From: Monodelphis domestica
Taxonomy: Eukaryota > Chordata > Mammalia > Didelphimorphia > Didelphidae
NCBI RefSeq assembly: GCF_027887165.1
Contig: NC_077233.1
Location: forward strand, 179,451,207-179,515,206
Reading direction: 5' to 3'
DNA: 64,000 nucleotides
Part shown: piece after piece, positions 56,601 through 64,000 of the stretch
Layout of the letters: each line of letters opens with the position of its first letter
Position numbering within the stretch: the first letter of the stretch is position 1
Notes under the pieces: generated by a model
The model's input: the letters and a program-made list of their open reading frames with translations, nothing else
Database searches by the model: none
What the model was told of the DNA's origin: nothing
Program-made: the position numbers and the translations under genes

Positions 56601-56999
56601 GCAGCCTGAAAAGAGAAAATTTGCCTGGCATCCTGGTGCCGCATATCTGTTTCTTCCAAACTTATGCAGTGCTTCTGGAGAATTTTCAGAAAGAACCAAA
56701 GTTCTTGCCTCTGTGTACTTTCTTGTAAATGACTTGTCGATTTTTTTCAGGAGACAATTAAATCCCTTCTTAGATATTTTAATTTCATAAGACATGTCTT
56801 TTTTTGTCTTTTTTTTCCCCAGAAAATGGCATCCCTCTATCTCCCCCATTTTCAGAGGTGGGGAACTATAGATATTGCAGTCACTATCAGAAACAATTGG
56901 TGAGTTAATTTGTTTCCACTTGCTGCTCCTTGAACCAGGCATACCATCTCCTACCACCTACATCTTAGGAAAACCGATTTCCCAGCCAGAAATATACTC
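56601..56999. other. No recognised gene
   Basis: The 119-codon minus frame 56598-56957 was checked for TMEM114 exon 1/2 features (Leu-Trp ECL1 motif, TM1) and has none. Confidence 0.4.
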
Positions 57000-57440
57000 T
57001 CTGTCTTCACCTCCATCTCTTAGAATCCCTGTCTTTCTTCACAGTTCTGTTCCTGTGCCACCTCCTAGAGGAAGCTTTTCTGATCCCCACCCCTTGGTTT
57101 TTTTCCCCTTTCACTCCCCTCTGGCCAGTTTAGAATGTTCTCTCCCTCCTCAAATTCTCGGGTATATATTTGTCTTTTTACAGATCTCTCTCCAGAAGAA
57201 TAGAAAGTCTTTGGAACTTAAGTTCTTTGTTTTGTCTTTGTTCCCCTAGCTCCTACACAGTGCCTCTGGAGAAGTAAGCACTTAATAAATGCTGATTGAA
57301 TTGGACTACAGCTGAAATTGTCCATGTCTTCCCCATTCAAATATGAGATCCTTGAGAATAAGAACTGTCTTGCTTTTCTATTTTCATCTGCAGGCTTAGC
57401 ACAGTGTTTTGTACATAGTAAATACTTAATAAACATTTTT
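57000..57440 (+). repeat. Two L2-type 3' ends in tandem
   Basis: 57000-57300 ends 'taagcacttaataaatgctg'. 57325-57440 has 'agatccttgagaataagaac' and 'acatagtaaatacttaataa'. Confidence 0.7.
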
Positions 57441-57608
57441 TCCCATTCATTCATTTATTGGATTTGATTAGGCAAATCAAATGAGAAAATGTATGCCATT
57501 ATGCCTTATACTCAGCATATTAAACTAGCCTCCTGGAATCATCATCTAGTTTATATTGTGTTTATCTCTGTCTCTCTCCAGGTGTTTTCTTCCAGAAGAA
57601 AAGAAGTG
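57441..57608. other. No recognised feature
   Basis: Short unassigned spacer. Confidence 0.4.
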
Positions 57609-57801
57609 AAGGCAGCTAGGTAGCACAGTAGATGGAACTCCAGGCCTGGAGACAGGAGGTCCTGAGTTCAAATGTGACCTCAGACACTTAACTATATGAC
57701 CTTGGGCAAGTCACTTAAATCAATTGCCTGGCCTTTACTGTTTTTCTGCCTTGGATCCATTACTTAGTATCAATTCTAAGACAGAAGGTAAATGTTTAAA
57801 A
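57609..57801 (+). repeat. SINE-A, sense, with TSD
   Basis: 'aaggcagctaggtagcacag', 'gacaggaggtcctgagttca', 'gtatcaattctaagacagaa'. AGAAAAGAAGTGAA lies on both sides (about 57597 and 57803). Confidence 0.92.
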
Positions 57802-57869
57802 AAAGAAAAGAAGTGAATAGATAGTAATCAAATTTCTTCATATTTGGAGGAAGGAACTCTGCGTACTCT

Positions 57870-58015
57870 GTGTATAGATTATATTGCCCCTACTAGACTA
57901 TAAGTTCTTTAAGAAGAATGATGGTATTTTATTAATCTTCCTTAATCTTCCTATCTCCTCCAGCAAATACACACAAAGTACATGTACTACATGATTAATA
58001 AATGTCTACTGACAA
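57870..58015 (+). repeat. L2-type LINE 3' end
   Basis: 'tagactataagttctttaag' and 'catgattaataaatgtctac'. Confidence 0.65.
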
Positions 58016-58019
58016 GTAT

Positions 58020-58990
58020 CTGAGAGAATACAGAAAAACAGGCACATTGATGCATCATTGGTAGACTTGTGAATGGGTACAATTCTGAAAAGCACTTTGG
58101 AATTATACACAAAATGTTACTAAACATCACATGCCATTTGGTCTAGTTATAGCATTCACTGCTAGGCTTAAAAGGATCAAAGAAAAGGGGAAATGTTGCC
58201 AAAATATCCTTAGCAACTTCTTTTGTGGCATGGAAAGAAAAGAAAAGAAAAGAAGAGAAAAGAAAAGAAAAGAAAAGAAAAGAAAAGAAAAGAAAAGAAA
58301 AGAAAAGAAAAGAAAAGAAGAGAAGAGAAAAGAAAAGAAAAGAAAAGAAAAGAAAAGAAAAGAAAAGAAAAGAAAAGAAAAGAAAAGAAAAGAAAAGAAA
58401 AGAAAAGAAGAGAAAAGAAAAGAAAAGAAAAGAAAAGAAAAGAAACTGAGATTAAAGGGATGCCTCCATCAGTTGAGGAATGACTGAACATCATGTTATA
58501 TAAATGTGATAGAGACTATTGTACTATAAGAAGTGAAAAAATAAATGATTCCAAGTGTCAGAGTAACACTTGTATGAACTGATATAGATTGAAGTGAACA
58601 GAACTGGAAGAATGATTTCTATTATTATACCAATATTATAAAAATGAACAATTTTGCAGAGTAATGAACTGATGAAGAATGGAATGAGCAGAACCAAGAA
58701 AACAATTTATACAATAACACCTCTTTGAAGACAAATCTCTTTGAAAGCTGGTAAGAAGTAAGATCAATGTAATTACCATCATGATGTCAGAGGATTGGTG
58801 ATGAAACATGCATATCCACATCCTGACAGGGAGGTAACAAATTAAGGATGTAGAATGAATCGTATATATTTTTGTATACAACCAATGCAGGAATTTGCCT
58901 TGCTTGACTATACATAATTGTCACAAGGAATTTGTTTTTTATTCTTTCATTTTTCAATAGGGTAAGGAGGAAAAGAAAACAGATTTCTAT
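58020..58990 (+). mobile_element. L1 3' fragment interrupted by AAAAG tract
   Basis: Before the tract: 'attggtagacttgtgaatgg', 'agcactttggaattatacac'. After it: 'gatgcctccatcagttgagg', 'gagcagaaccaagaaaacaa' and 3' UTR text to about 58990. It is colinear with 8700-9140 of the intact L1. Confidence 0.85.
58232..58445. repeat. (AAAAG)n microsatellite, 214 bp
   Basis: About 43 AAAAG units with occasional AAGAG variants. It lies exactly where the L1 ORF2 has a purine-rich 'aaagaattggaaattgag' stretch, so it probably expanded from L1 sequence. Overlapping open frames here are artefacts. Confidence 0.97.
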
Positions 58991-59199
58991 GAATTTTTTT
59001 AATAGAGAGGATGGGGATGGTGCTGCCAATGTGGAATATTGCGTGTACTTCCAGATGAAATCACTATAATTGTTAGTTTTGCTTAAATTTTTTACTGATA
59101 TGAGCGATCTAATAGAGTAGGGGTAATTATTAATGTAATGTAAAATCAAAACATCACTAAAACTTTTAGAAAATAAACCAATGAATGTCATTATTATTC
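58991..59199. other. No recognised feature
   Basis: AT-rich. Nothing supportable. Confidence 0.4.
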
Positions 59200-59310
59200 A
59201 CCTTTTGTTTTGAAGAGGACTAGCACCTCCACTCTAAGGGCTTTCTGAGTCCTTTTCAGAGCTATTCATCTATATTTTGTGTCCATCTTTCACCCATCAC
59301 TCACCTGTGT
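59200..59310. repeat. Repeat Z, left-end copy
   Basis: 'tttgaagaggactagcacc', 'tgagtccttttcagagctat' and 'tccatctttcacccatcact' match 5565-5670. Confidence 0.6.
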
Positions 59311-59821
59311 AATGACTGAAATTCTTAAGAGGTAGTATTTTCTAAATTTAAAGTTCATTTATTTTTTAAGTTATTAATTAACCTCTCAAGGAAATCTAAA
59401 TTAGTTAGTTGACTCTGTCTACAATTGAAATGGATGCAAAAAAGCATAAGCAGAGCCAAAAAGGCCAAACTTCTCTCTCACAGGCCAAGATATACCTCTC
59501 ATGGAGTCACCTCTCAACCCCTCCCTTCAACATCCCAAGAGGAAGTGGACTTAGAGACCCAATACCTGCCTTTGTTGCTTCATCACAGAGGACATCAACA
59601 CACCCTTTCCTTCTCAGGAAGGGGGCATCACCATATTTTCCAACTTGAAGGTTAGAGCTTGCTGGCTTCATTTAATCTTTCCAGTGGGCCAAGTGACTGC
59701 CTAGCCTAGTCCTTTTATCCTTAACAAAGGTTTTAACAAAAAGGAGATCCCAATCCAGTTTCATAGCCTGGTGGAGAAGCTGTATCCATCTCAAAGTTGG
59801 GGGTGGGGTAGCAAAGGGGGT
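59311..59821. other. No recognised gene
   Basis: Frames at 59409-59648 overlap one another and have no domain. Confidence 0.4.
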
Positions 59822-60124
59822 TGTATAATTGAAAATCTGTTACCCAAAAAAAAGAACTACATTTCCCAGGAGCCCACTGACTTCCTGTCGTTATGTACTC
59901 ATAGACAGAGGATATTAGGCAGTGACATGGAGGGTCCCAGCTCTCTTTTCTTCCTGTTCTCAGGAATAGTGGTGGTTTGCACAGGGTTTTGAACAGGCTA
60001 ATTAGCTATGGGCATGTGTTTTTTTTTTCTTTTGTTACCTTTTAATTCCTTTACTTCTAATGATAATTAATAAATCTCTTAAAATATAATATTTTACTTT
60101 TTAGATTTAATTTTAATTTTTACA
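59822..60124 (+). mobile_element. 303-bp LTR-like element
   Basis: Begins TGTATAATTGAAAA and ends TTTTTACA. AATAAA at 60069-60074 is followed by an AT-rich U5-like end. Flanks GGGT and GGGA agree at 3 of 4 bases. 'actacatttcccaggagccc' resembles the CCAGAAGTCC area of the 29-kb LTR. A solo LTR is likely but not proven. Confidence 0.6.
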
Positions 60125-60304
60125 GGGAAAATTACTTGATAATAATATCACATAATTCAATATTAATTTTCTATACTTGTGAATGCCATTGTAGAAAATA
60201 ACATCTACCAAACCATCTATTTTAGTGGATTTGACAATGAAACTAATAATACCTATATAACCTAGGTAATCTCTGTTCCACAGCTAGCCCACTCTCATTT
60301 CCCT
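60125..60304. other. No recognised feature
   Basis: AT-rich spacer. Confidence 0.4.
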
Positions 60305-60655
60305 CATATGTTTTAGAACTGAAAAGGACCTTAGAGCTCTCCTAGTTCAAAACTTTTCTTTAGAGTTAAAAAAAAAAAAAAGAGGCCAAAATAAGTTCAG
60401 TAACTTGTCCAGAGCTGCACAGGAAAAATAAGGGGCAAAGTCAGGATGCAAACCCAGTCTTCTGAATCCAGATCCCATGTTTGTTGAACAAAAATATGCT
60501 ACTCAATTGCCCCATGAGATAAGTAGGGAATATGTTATCCTCATTTTGCTGAAAAAGAAACTGAAGCACAGGGAAGGGGAAGAAGTGAAATTATTTGTAT
60601 AAGCCCCCATAGCTAGTTAACAGCAGACTACAGAGTTATTGGAACTTAGGTAGTT
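60305..60655 (-). repeat. Two MIR-type SINEs, antisense
   Basis: 60305-60480 'gaaaaggaccttagagctct' and 'gtaacttgtccagagctgca'. 60525-60655 'gaaaaagaaactgaagcaca' and 'cccccatagctagttaacag'. Confidence 0.68.
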
Positions 60656-61069
60656 TTTGCTTTAAGTTGCTACCAAAATATTGATGCTAACACTTGAGAA
60701 TCTTATGATATTCATCTGTTGGAGAATCAGTGAATTATAACTTATCTGTTCTGCAGAGTTCCTCTTTCCAAACCTTAAAAAACTAGAAAGACACTTGCAT
60801 TTAAACTGATTTCCAGAGTTATCTAAATATTTTCAAATCGACTAAAGAAATCTTGAGGCAATCCTAAGAAAAATGAAAACATATTAATTTTCACTTGTAT
60901 AAAATGATAAGAGTTTGATTTGATGATCCCTAAGATCCATCCCTTCAAGCCCTACATCCTCTGATCCTTTTGTCAGGCAGTATTCATAGTCTGAACTTTG
61001 ATGGTGGTAGAAATTACATAATCAGAAATGTGAGGATACTGTTGGGGAAGAAGCTAAAAGTATTGGTTT
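60656..61069. other. No recognised gene or repeat
   Basis: Nothing supportable. Confidence 0.4.
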
Positions 61070-61260
61070 TCTTTATTGTATCTCTCCTTTGATCTCATCA
61101 CATTCTACTTCATATTATACTTACTTATATGTCTTATCCCTATCTTGACTGCTCCTCGATAAAATATAATCTCCTTAAAGGCATTTTAATCTTTACATCC
61201 TCAGTGCTAGAGCACAGTGACTTATACAAAGAAAGGACATAATAAGTGCTGGAATGAAAA
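61070..61260 (+). repeat. L2-type LINE 3' end
   Basis: 'ataatctccttaaaggcatt' and 'ggacataataagtgctggaa'. Confidence 0.6.
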
Positions 61261-61314
61261 AAACACAAAATCCATTAAAATGGTGGGTTGTGACAATTGC
61301 TATACATTTGAATA

Positions 61315-61710
61315 GTTTTCAAAACACTTTTACATCCATAAGTTCAAATAATTCTCATAATAGTCCATGAGAGAGGAGAGGGAAGGATTATTTCCCTCAT
61401 TTTAACAATAAGGAAAAAGGATATTTCAAAACAACATGGCATCAGGGTATTTTGGATGTATGACTTTTAACAAGAGGAATGCTAGATATGAAGTCACTTG
61501 AAATTTGTTCCAATATTCCAAGACTATCAACTTTTTTGTTGAACATTTAAAGCCTTCTTTCAGTATATGGCCTCAGTGGAGTCCACCACTGTCCAGGTTC
61601 AACATCTCTTAACTGGGAATAATAATAGTACCTTCCCTACTTATCTGAATGGAATCCTAAGAAGATCAAATGATGCTGCTGAGAAAACTGTTAAGTATTC
61701 CACCAATGAA
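61315..61710. repeat. MIR fragments (one antisense, one sense)
   Basis: 61315-61430 antisense 'atccataagttcaaataatt' and 'ctcattttaacaataaggaa'. 61595-61710 sense 'gggaataataatagtacctt' and 'aagatcaaatgatgctgctg'. Confidence 0.5.
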
Positions 61711-62264
61711 AGGGATGATATCAGTGTAGATACCTTCTAAATTGACAACTCAGGAGGCATATCAGAAGATGCAAACTCCTTTTTTCAAATTTCTAGGAGG
61801 AATTTGGGTCCTTGAAAAGTCTAAGCTTTAGGAATGTCCTTTAAGGAATTAACTAAAAGAATTGCCTCAGAGAGTCTGCTTCTTTAGGGAGGTTGATAAG
61901 AGGACTCTGTAGTTCTCCAAAGTCTTAGGGATTCCAAAAGCTTTTTTCAGGTAGAGGAGATAATTGTCACTTCTCTGAGGTCTTGAAATCAATGAAGAGA
62001 TGGGGAATTGAAGAAAGGGAAGTAGATGATTTGTTGAAAAGTGAGAAAAGGAGGAGACAAGTATGGATTGCATTTGATTCCCCGCTGTGAAGCCCAAAAA
62101 ACCAGGGAAGGCAGGCTTATACAGAGAATAGCATGTGGATAGTATTCAAATAATCTGGGGATCTGTAAGGTATGGCTTTAAAATCACAAAGTCAGAGCCA
62201 GGTATAGTGATATATAGCTGATATCCCTGCTACTGAGAAAGGTCTCTCTAGTCCAAGGAATCAA
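61711..62264. other. No recognised gene or repeat
   Basis: The 76-codon minus frame 61867-62097 has no domain. Confidence 0.4.
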
Positions 62265-62460
62265 CCAGGAAGTCAATAAACATTTATTAAGGACCTTCAA
62301 TGTCCCAGGCACTTAGGTCAACATTAGAGATACAAAAAGAGGCAAATGGCAGTCCTTGTTCTCAAGAAACTGACAGTCTAAATGGTGAAATAACAAGCAA
62401 ATAAATATATCCAAACAAGCTATATATAGGATAAATAGGAAATTCTCCAAGGAGAAAAGG
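62265..62460 (+). repeat. TTTATTAAG-family repeat
   Basis: 'caataaacatttattaagga', 'tcccaggcacttaggtcaac', 'aactgacagtctaaatggtg' and 'caaacaagctatatatagga'. One of the best preserved copies. Confidence 0.7.
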
Positions 62461-62479
62461 GGGTGTCAGTGTGGAATCT

Positions 62480-62568
62480 AGAAACCCCCAAACTTGAGGT
62501 CTTCACCCTCAAGTTAACTAAGCTAGGGGGTCATCATATCTCATGAGGCTACAAGTTTGGGGGTTTCT
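62480..62568. repeat. Nested inverted repeats (17-bp outer, 9-bp inner)
   Basis: AGAAACCCCCAAACTTG at 62480-62496 is the exact reverse complement of 62552-62568. Inside, AACTTGAGG (62491-62499) pairs with CCTCAAGTT (62507-62515) across a 7-bp loop. The two structures share the AACTTG segment and so are mutually exclusive folds. No family recognised. Confidence 0.85.
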
Positions 62569-62604
62569 GATCAATGCCAGCCTGCCCCTGACCAATATAC
62601 TCCA

Positions 62605-62715
62605 CTGCCTCCTGGTAAAATAAATTAAGGGACTTGCTTAGAATCACATAGCTAATAATTTGAACTCGGGCTTTCATGACTCCATGTTTGGCATTTTATA
62701 CACACTGCCATGAAG
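62605..62715 (-). repeat. MIR-type SINE fragment, antisense
   Basis: 'gacttgcttagaatcacata' and 'gaactcgggctttcatgact'. Confidence 0.6.
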
Positions 62716-62759
62716 AACAAACTAAACCCCTCTTCCATACTACAATCCTTCAAAAGAGA

Positions 62760-62920
62760 GATGTAATCATCCTCCTTTCACACTCCTTTTAAGATTATTC
62801 AGGACCTTTCCCCATCCTGCTGGCCTTCCCCTTGGGGCATTCTCCAGTTTGTCAATACCATTCTTAAGCCATGGTCCCCAGAATTGAACACAATACTCCA
62901 AATTGGTCAATTCCTAAAAA
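62760..62920 (+). repeat. CR1/L3 LINE fragment
   Basis: 'ggcattctccagtttgtcaa', 'taagccatggtccccagaat' and 'aacacaatactccaaattgg'. Confidence 0.75.
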
Positions 62921-62929
62921 AGACAGTGA

Positions 62930-63140
62930 GGTACAGTGGAAAGACAGTATGATGTAGGGAACAAGCCTTGAATTAGAATTAGAATAAATGGGTTATAGCA
63001 CAGTCTCTGTCAGTCACTTAGCTGCGTGAATTTGGACAAGTCACTTCTATTCTCTGGGTTTTGGTTCCCTTATCTGCAAGAACAAAAGAAAACTGAACAA
63101 AATTACTTCTATGATTCTTTCTAGTTCTAAAATTCTATCA
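62930..63140 (+). repeat. MIR-type SINE
   Basis: 'gtgaggtacagtggaaagac', 'tttggacaagtcacttctat' and 'tctttctagttctaaaattc'. Confidence 0.72.
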
Positions 63141-63219
63141 GGTCAGCAAGGTGGTCCAGTGGATTGAGAGCCAGGCCAAGAAAACAGGAGGTCCTGGATT
63201 CAAATTTGACCTCAGATAT
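63141..63219 (+). repeat. SINE-A, cut by an LTR
   Basis: 'aaggtggtccagtggattga', 'gaggtcctggattcaaattt' and 'gacctcagatat', where the LTR starts. The other half would be beyond the window. Confidence 0.82.
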
Positions 63220-64000
63220 TGTGAATCTTAAAATTTCTCAGACTCTACCTTGGAACATTATCTTAAGGTTATGGTGAAGGTTATTCCCCATTTAAACAAT
63301 GGAGGTACTTGATCAGGAATGTAGTGGGAACTTTAAAATTACTCCACCCATACTTGGGCATACTTTAGGGGAAGATAAAGTTGTGAAACTCCTTACTGAA
63401 CAATGAAAAAGTACTTAACTCATACTTATAGTGAGGCAAAAGCCCTTAAGCTAGGTCTATTTTTGGATCTAATACAAAAGGGTGCTAAGTACCTATGAAG
63501 GTCAAATTAATCACTAAAAGGTCAGGCAATTCGCAAGGGGCAAGATTAGCAAAAAGGTGTGAAGTTCTCAGAAGATATAATCTACCCAGAGAAGGTGAGA
63601 ACTGAAAACTAAGAATGGGCTGTCCTAGGAAAAGCGTCTACTGTGATTGGTAGACATGAAAATTTAGGGGAGGTGACACAAGAGCAATTTCTCTTTAAAA
63701 GGAGCTGTCTGAACCAGTTCAAGGGAGTTTCTATTTAATTCAGCTTTGGAAGCTGAATTGGAGGTCAGGAGTCAGAGGAGGCTGCTGGGTCTCTGAACAC
63801 TAGAGTTCTGCTTGGAAAGATCTTGTAGTGAATGATTAAAGACTGACTTAGTTTTTCTCTTAAAGAGAAAGGCCTAGGCCATTAGCCTAGGCCCTAGCCT
63901 TTTCCTACTATTTCCTCTTACTCTGTCTTTTTCTCTTCCCTTAATTCCTTCATTTGTATTAATTAAAATCTCCATAAACCCCAGCTGACTTGAGTATTTC
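63220..64000 (+). mobile_element. LTR, same family as 46-kb LTR; cut by window end
   Basis: Starts TGTGAATCTTAAAATTTCTC inside a SINE-A (expected TSD ATAT). 781 bp are visible. Homology to the 46153-47082 LTR covers the 5' end, a 'ctgtgattggtagacatgaa' region (compare 'cagtgattggtaggtgtgag'), the T/C-rich R-region approach, ATTAAA at 63962-63967 and 'gctgacttgagt'. A full LTR of about 900 bp would end just outside. Whether it is solo or the 5' LTR of a provirus cannot be seen. Confidence 0.85.

Noticed and set aside
56598..56957. 119-codon minus-strand frame as a TMEM114 5' exon
   Set aside because: No TM1 or Leu-Trp-Cys motif, and composition unlike the gene.
58131..58494. 118- and 94-codon frames of Lys-Arg-Glu or Phe-Ser-Leu repeats
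   Set aside because: Translation of the AAAAG microsatellite within an L1 remnant.

Overview
The window looks like intergenic and intronic DNA from a marsupial nuclear genome. The evidence is dense tRNA-derived SINEs of the type common in marsupials (head GGGCAGCTGGGTGGCTCAG, tail motif ACAGTATTGATTC), CORE/MIR-type SINEs ending in TTGTTGTTG, many L1 3' ends of marsupial type, old L2 and CR1/L3 fragments, solo LTRs and long microsatellites. Base composition is AT-rich with few CpGs. The exact species cannot be read from the sequence. Family names such as MIR, L2 and CR1/L3 were assigned by eye against remembered consensus patterns, so most repeat boundaries are approximate (about 10-30 bp) unless a target-site duplication (TSD) fixes them.

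Only one protein-coding gene can be supported: TMEM114, a four-TM protein of the PMP22/EMP/claudin family, on the minus strand. Its last two coding exons are at 43555-43692 and 37455-37687. They are joined by a 5,867-bp phase-1 intron with AG acceptors and a GT donor. Exons 1-2 and the promoter were not found and probably lie beyond the right edge. In human, TMEM114 sits between RBFOX1 and METTL22 on 16p13.2, so the left 37 kb is probably the gene-poor flank downstream of TMEM114.

Layout. 1-7.2 kb: old MIR, L2 and unclassified repeats. 7.2-9.5 kb: a well-preserved 5'-truncated L1 with a 13-bp TSD. 9.5-18.3 kb: unassigned DNA, SINEs and two more L1 pieces. 18.6-19.2 kb: a tetranucleotide microsatellite interrupted by a 276-bp element with perfect 64-bp inverted arms. 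19.3-29.1 kb: CR1/L3, MIR, SINEs, a 320-bp GGAA/GAAA tract and duplicated blocks. 29.15-29.87 kb: a complete solo LTR. 30-37.4 kb: SINEs, a second short LTR and unassigned DNA. 37.4-43.7 kb: TMEM114 exons and intron. 43.8-64 kb: probable TMEM114 intron or upstream DNA with a 930-bp solo LTR (46.15 kb), L1 fragments, an AAAAG tract inside an L1, a 303-bp LTR-like element, and a relative of the 46-kb LTR running off the right edge.

No tRNA, rRNA, CRISPR or operon-like structure is present, and no second gene was recognised. The most notable observations are the perfect inverted-repeat element at 18.8 kb, the set of LTRs with short TSDs (one reduced to 41 bp), and several repeat families represented by two or three copies that I could not name.
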